DNA of 23,649 nt from a bacterium (lineage in GTDB: Bacteria; JAUVQV01; DATDCY01), in contig DATDCY010000156.1 in assembly GCA_036524115.1 (NCBI GenBank), forward strand, positions 1 to 23,649, in the 5' to 3' direction. Below, one piece after another: positions 20,619 through 23,649 of the stretch. Both the position numbers and the translations under genes were made by a program. The notes beneath the pieces were generated by a model that saw only the letters and a list, made by a program, of their open reading frames with translations, had not been told where the DNA came from and did not search any database. Every line of letters begins with the position of its first letter. The first letter of the stretch is position 1.

Positions 20619-22139
20619 CTACGCCTCGATCCGCGGAAACAAGGGGCCGGAGGGGCGGACCTGCGTCCCCGGCGGCAGCAGGTCCCAGCCTTCGGGCTCC
20701 ACCGCCGCCGGGGTGCCGTCGAGGCCGAGGTCGCGCCAGATGCGCTCGGCGGTCGCCGGCAGGAACGGCCAGACGAGGACGGCGGCCGCGCGCAGCGCCT
20801 CGAGCAGCCCGCGCAGGCAGCGGTCCAGCCGGGCGGCCGCCCCGGGGTCCTTCGCGAGCGCCCACGGCTTCTCGTCGTCCACGAACTTGTTGGCCTGCCC
20901 GATCAGCCCCCAGATCGCGGTGAGGGCCGCGTGGGGCGCGATGCGCTCGACGGCAACCTGCACGGCCCTGGCCGCCTCCTGCGCGGCGCCGGCCAGGGGC
21001 GTCTCGCCGGAGCCCGCGGCCGGGACGGCGCCGGCGCGGTACTTGCCGGTCATGGCGAGCACCCGCGAGAGCAGGTTGCCGAGGTCGTTGGCCAGGTCGG
21101 TGTTGATGCGGCCGACCAGGGCCCGGTGCGAGAAGTCGCCGTCCGGGCCGAAGGGCACCTCGCGCATCAGGAAGTAGCGCAGCCCGTCCACGCCGTAGCG
21201 GTCGGCGAGCGCGCCGGGGTCGACGACGTTGCCGACCGACTTGGACATCTTGCGCCCCTCGATCGTCCACCAGCCGTGGGCGAAGATCGCGCGCGGGGGA
21301 GCGATGCCGCCGCCGTGCAGCATCGTCGGCCAGTAGACGGCGTGGGTCGTGAGGATGTCCTTGCCGACGAGGTGATGCACGGCCGGCCAGAACCGCGCGA
21401 ACCGCTCCGGGTCGGCGCCGTACCCCGCTCCGGTGATGTAGTTGGTCAGGGCGTCGAACCAGACGTACGTCACGTAGTCCGGGTCGAACGGCAGCTCGAT
21501 CCCCCAGGCGAGACGCTTCTTCGGCCGCGAGATGCACAGGTCCCCGAGCGGCTGGCGCAGGAACCCGAGGATCTCGTTGCGGCGGGACTCCGGCTGGATG
21601 AAGCCCGGGTTGGCCTCGATGTGCGCGACGAGCCAGTCGCGGTGGCTGCCCATGCGGAAGTAGTAGTTCTCCTCGGCGAGGCGCACCAGCTCGCGCCCGC
21701 AGTCGGGGCAGCGGCCGCTCTCGGCGTCCTTGTCCGTCCAGAAGCGCTCATCGGGGACGCAGTACCACCCCTCGTAGGCGGCTTTGTAGATCTCGCCGCG
21801 CGCCATGAGGTCGGCGAGCAGCCCCTGGACGACGCGGATGTGGCGCGGCTCGGTCGTGCGGATGAAGTCGTCGTTGCTGATGTTGAGCTTGTCCCAGAGG
21901 GCGCGGAAGTGCGCGACCATGCGGTCGCAGTGCTCCCGGGGCGGGATGCCGAGCTTGGCCGCGGCCTGCTCCACCTTCTGGCCGTGCTCGTCGGTCCCGG
22001 TCAGGAACAGCACCGGCGCGCCGCGCTGGCGGTGGAAGCGGGCGAGCGCGTCCGCGACGACCGTCGTGTAGGCGTGCCCGAGGTGCGGGACGTCGTTGAC
22101 GTAGTAGATCGGGGTCGAGACGTAGAACGGCTCGGCCAC
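20619..22139 (-). CDS. metG: Methionyl-tRNA synthetase (short form without C-terminal tRNA-binding domain)
   Basis: 506 residues. It charges tRNA-Met. Class I signatures are present: HLGH at 19-22 (PIYYVNDVPHLGHAYT) and KMSKS at 297-301. The N-terminal STPIYYVND, the TDEHGQKV motif and WGIELP are characteristic. The knuckle in the connective peptide has Cys127, Cys144 and Cys147, but the expected fourth position reads Asp130 (YCVPDERFW), a mix of the zinc-binding and the zinc-free Bacillus/Staphylococcus-type (YSVPDE) sequence. The anticodon-binding helical domain (about 330-480) is complete, but the C-terminal EMAP-like domain present in some MetRS is absent. It starts at GTG 22139 with GGGGAGG 7-8 nt upstream, 13 nt after ugd. 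Confidence 0.97.
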   Translation of the reverse strand: MAEPFYVSTPIYYVNDVPHLGHAYTTVVADALARFHRQRGAPVLFLTGTDEHGQKVEQAAAKLGIPPREHCDRMVAHFRALWDKLNISNDDFIRTTEPRHIRVVQGLLADLMARGEIYKAAYEGWYCVPDERFWTDKDAESGRCPDCGRELVRLAEENYYFRMGSHRDWLVAHIEANPGFIQPESRRNEILGFLRQPLGDLCISRPKKRLAWGIELPFDPDYVTYVWFDALTNYITGAGYGADPERFARFWPAVHHLVGKDILTTHAVYWPTMLHGGGIAPPRAIFAHGWWTIEGRKMSKSVGNVVDPGALADRYGVDGLRYFLMREVPFGPDGDFSHRALVGRINTDLANDLGNLLSRVLAMTGKYRAGAVPAAGSGETPLAGAAQEAARAVQVAVERIAPHAALTAIWGLIGQANKFVDDEKPWALAKDPGAAARLDRCLRGLLEALRAAAVLVWPFLPATAERIWRDLGLDGTPAAVEPEGWDLLPPGTQVRPSGPLFPRIEA

Positions 22140-22152
22140 GCGCGGTCCTCCC

Positions 22153-23457
22153 CTACCTGCCGACGCTGAGGTACTCGAAGCCGGCGGCGCGCATCCGCTT
22201 CGGGTCGTAGATGTTGCGGCAGTCCACGATCCGCGGCGCGGCCAGCAGCTCCTTGAGCCGGTCGAGGTCGAGGTTGCGGAACTGGTTCCACTCCGTGAAC
22301 AGGACGAGCAGGTCGGCGCCCGCGGCCGCCTCGTAGGCGTCCGCGCACCAGGTGACGCCCCGCTCGCCGAGCACGGGCCGGGAGGTCTCCATCGCCGCCG
22401 GGTCGAAGACCCGCAGGCGGGCGCCGGCCCGCTGCGCCTCGAGGAGGATGTCGAGCGCGGGCGAGTCGCGCACGTCGTCGGTGTTGGGCTTGAACGCGAG
22501 GCCGAGCGCGGCGATCGTGCGCCCCGAGAACTCGGGCAGCAGCCGCTGCATCTTGGCGACCATGGCGGCGCGCCGCTCCTTGTTGACCTCGAGCACCGCC
22601 TCGACGATCCGCAGGCGGTAGCCGTGGTCGCCGGCGATCTGGACGAGCGCGGAGGTGTCCTTCGGGAAGCAGGAGCCGCCGTAGCCCGGCCCGGGGTGCA
22701 GGAACTTCGGGTTGATGCGCTTGTCGAGGCCCATGCCCTTGGCCACCTGGTGGACGTCCGCGCCGACGCGCTCGCAGATCTCGGCCATCTCGTTGATGAA
22801 GCTGATCTTGGTGGCGAGGAAGGCGTTGGAGGCGTACTTGATCATCTCGGAGCTCGCGACGTTGGTGATCACGATCGGCGTCTCGATCAGGTAGAGCGGC
22901 GCATAGAGGTCGCGCATGATGGCGACCGCCTGGTCGCTGTCGGCGCCGATGACCACGCGGTCGGGGCGCATGAAGTCCTCGATGGCGGAGCCCTCGCGCA
23001 GGAACTCCGGGTTCGAGACCACGTCGAAGCGTGCGCCGTTGGCGTTGTGCCGCTCGATGATCCCGCGGACGCGCTCGCCGGTGCCGATCGGCACCGTGCT
23101 CTTGGTGACGACGACCTTGTAGCCGTTGAGGTTGCGGCCGATCGCCTCGGCCACCTCGTCGACGTAGCGCAGGTCGGCCGAACCGTCCTCGCGCGGCGGC
23201 GTGCCCACGGCGATGAAGACCGCGAGGGCCTTCTCGACGCCGGCCTTGAGATCGGTCGTGAAGTGCAGCCTGCCGGCCTTGAGGTTGCGCTCGACGAGCT
23301 CCTCGAGCCCCGGCTCGTAGATCGGGATCCGGCCCTGCTTCAGGCCCTCGATCTTCGAGGCGTCGTTGTCGACGCAGGTGACGTCCACCCCGAACTCCGC
23401 GAAGCAGGTCCCCGTGACGAGACCGACGTAGCCGCTGCCGACGACGCTGATGTGCAT
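22153..23457 (-). CDS. ugd: UDP-glucose 6-dehydrogenase
   Basis: 434 residues. It oxidises UDP-glucose to UDP-glucuronate with two NAD+, supplying precursors for exopolysaccharide, capsule or lipid A sugars. The N-terminal Rossmann motif is VVGSGYVGLVTG (Gly7-Gly12). The catalytic residues are Lys207 (SEMIKYASN) and Cys263 in GPGYGGSCFPKD. The C-terminal UDP-binding domain has GLAFKPNTDDVRDSPA. The length is normal for the UDP-glucose/GDP-mannose dehydrogenase family, and the GGSCFPKD and KPNTDD context favours the UDP-glucose enzyme over the GDP-mannose or UDP-ManNAc relatives. ATG 23457 follows a GGGGGG run. It is first in a tight run with metG and the TatD fusion (gaps 13 and 12 nt). Confidence 0.95.
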   Translation of the reverse strand: MHISVVGSGYVGLVTGTCFAEFGVDVTCVDNDASKIEGLKQGRIPIYEPGLEELVERNLKAGRLHFTTDLKAGVEKALAVFIAVGTPPREDGSADLRYVDEVAEAIGRNLNGYKVVVTKSTVPIGTGERVRGIIERHNANGARFDVVSNPEFLREGSAIEDFMRPDRVVIGADSDQAVAIMRDLYAPLYLIETPIVITNVASSEMIKYASNAFLATKISFINEMAEICERVGADVHQVAKGMGLDKRINPKFLHPGPGYGGSCFPKDTSALVQIAGDHGYRLRIVEAVLEVNKERRAAMVAKMQRLLPEFSGRTIAALGLAFKPNTDDVRDSPALDILLEAQRAGARLRVFDPAAMETSRPVLGERGVTWCADAYEAAAGADLLVLFTEWNQFRNLDLDRLKELLAAPRIVDCRNIYDPKRMRAAGFEYLSVGR

Positions 23458-23503
23458 GTTCGAAGCCCCCCTGTGCTGCTGACGGTCGCGCGCCCGGCGC
23501 GGT

Positions 23504-23649
23504 CTAGGTCGCCCGCGGACTGCGGGTGCTGCGAGCGCGCGGGCGCCCCGCAGCGGCGAGATGGCGCCGCGCGGCGGCGATCACCTCGCGCTCGGCGGCG
23601 GCGAGCGTGCCGGCGATCGTCGCGCCCGCGGCGTTGCGATGCCCGCCGC
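23504..23649 (-). CDS. C-terminal end of a DHH/DHHA1 phosphoesterase, NrnA-like (truncated by window edge)
   Basis: About 48 codons are visible, entering from the right edge and ending at TAG (23506-23504). The sequence begins GGHRNAAGATIAGTL, the DHHA1-domain motif found near the C-terminus of NrnA-type oligoribonuclease/pAp phosphatases (GGGHxxAAG). A helix (AAAEREVIAAARRHLAAAG) and a basic, probably disordered tail follow. These enzymes degrade short RNAs, including linear pGpG from c-di-GMP breakdown, and dephosphorylate pAp. The DHH catalytic half is outside the window, so the assignment rests on the short motif. The ugd start follows 46 nt later on the same strand. Confidence 0.7.
   Translation of the reverse strand, partial: GGHRNAAGATIAGTLAAAEREVIAAARRHLAAAGRPRARSTRSPRAT

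Overview
This is a GC-rich (roughly 70% by eye) bacterial chromosomal segment with 19 intact or partial protein genes and no rRNA, tRNA, CRISPR array or transposase gene that I could find. Sec signal peptides, a periplasmic multihaem cytochrome and phosphatidylethanolamine synthesis (psd, pssA) point to a Gram-negative organism. The order ilvB-ilvN-psd-pssA-leuA resembles Geobacter-type Deltaproteobacteria (Desulfobacterota). A neighbouring phylum with similar gene order cannot be excluded, and no marker here fixes the species.

Left part, + strand (1-6076): the end of a TPR-like protein, a secreted six-motif NHL propeller, a TlpA/ResA-type thioredoxin, a thioredoxin-multihaem cytochrome fusion (nine CXXCH motifs plus one CX3CH), and a membrane Cache-GAF-GAF protein. 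That last protein ends in a GGDEF domain that has lost its active-site motif but kept the RxxD inhibitory site. The last two genes overlap by 4 nt. Together they look like a periplasmic redox and electron-transfer module tied to a likely c-di-GMP-binding membrane receptor. This is the most promising candidate for something undescribed.

Middle (6077-11268, + strand): guaB and guaA, the two GMP-synthesis genes, separated by a 126-bp imperfect palindromic element. Next comes a gene of visibly lower GC encoding an unrecognised three-helix membrane protein. It sits between palindromic or repeat-rich intergenic stretches and looks like an acquired insert.

Right part, all - strand, transcribed from right to left (23649-11269): the end of an NrnA-like DHH phosphoesterase, ugd, metG, a TatD-radical SAM fusion, a universal stress protein, tsaB, a YdcH/DUF465 protein, ilvB, ilvN, psd, pssA, leuA and ilvC. 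Candidate sigma-70-type promoters lie before uspA, at the tsaB stop codon (driving ydcH-ilvB-ilvN-psd-pssA-leuA), and before ilvC. A good intrinsic terminator follows ilvC. This block joins branched-chain amino-acid synthesis with phospholipid head-group synthesis. IlvC looks like the Bacteroidetes/fungal-type form and lies at the end of the cluster with its own promoter.
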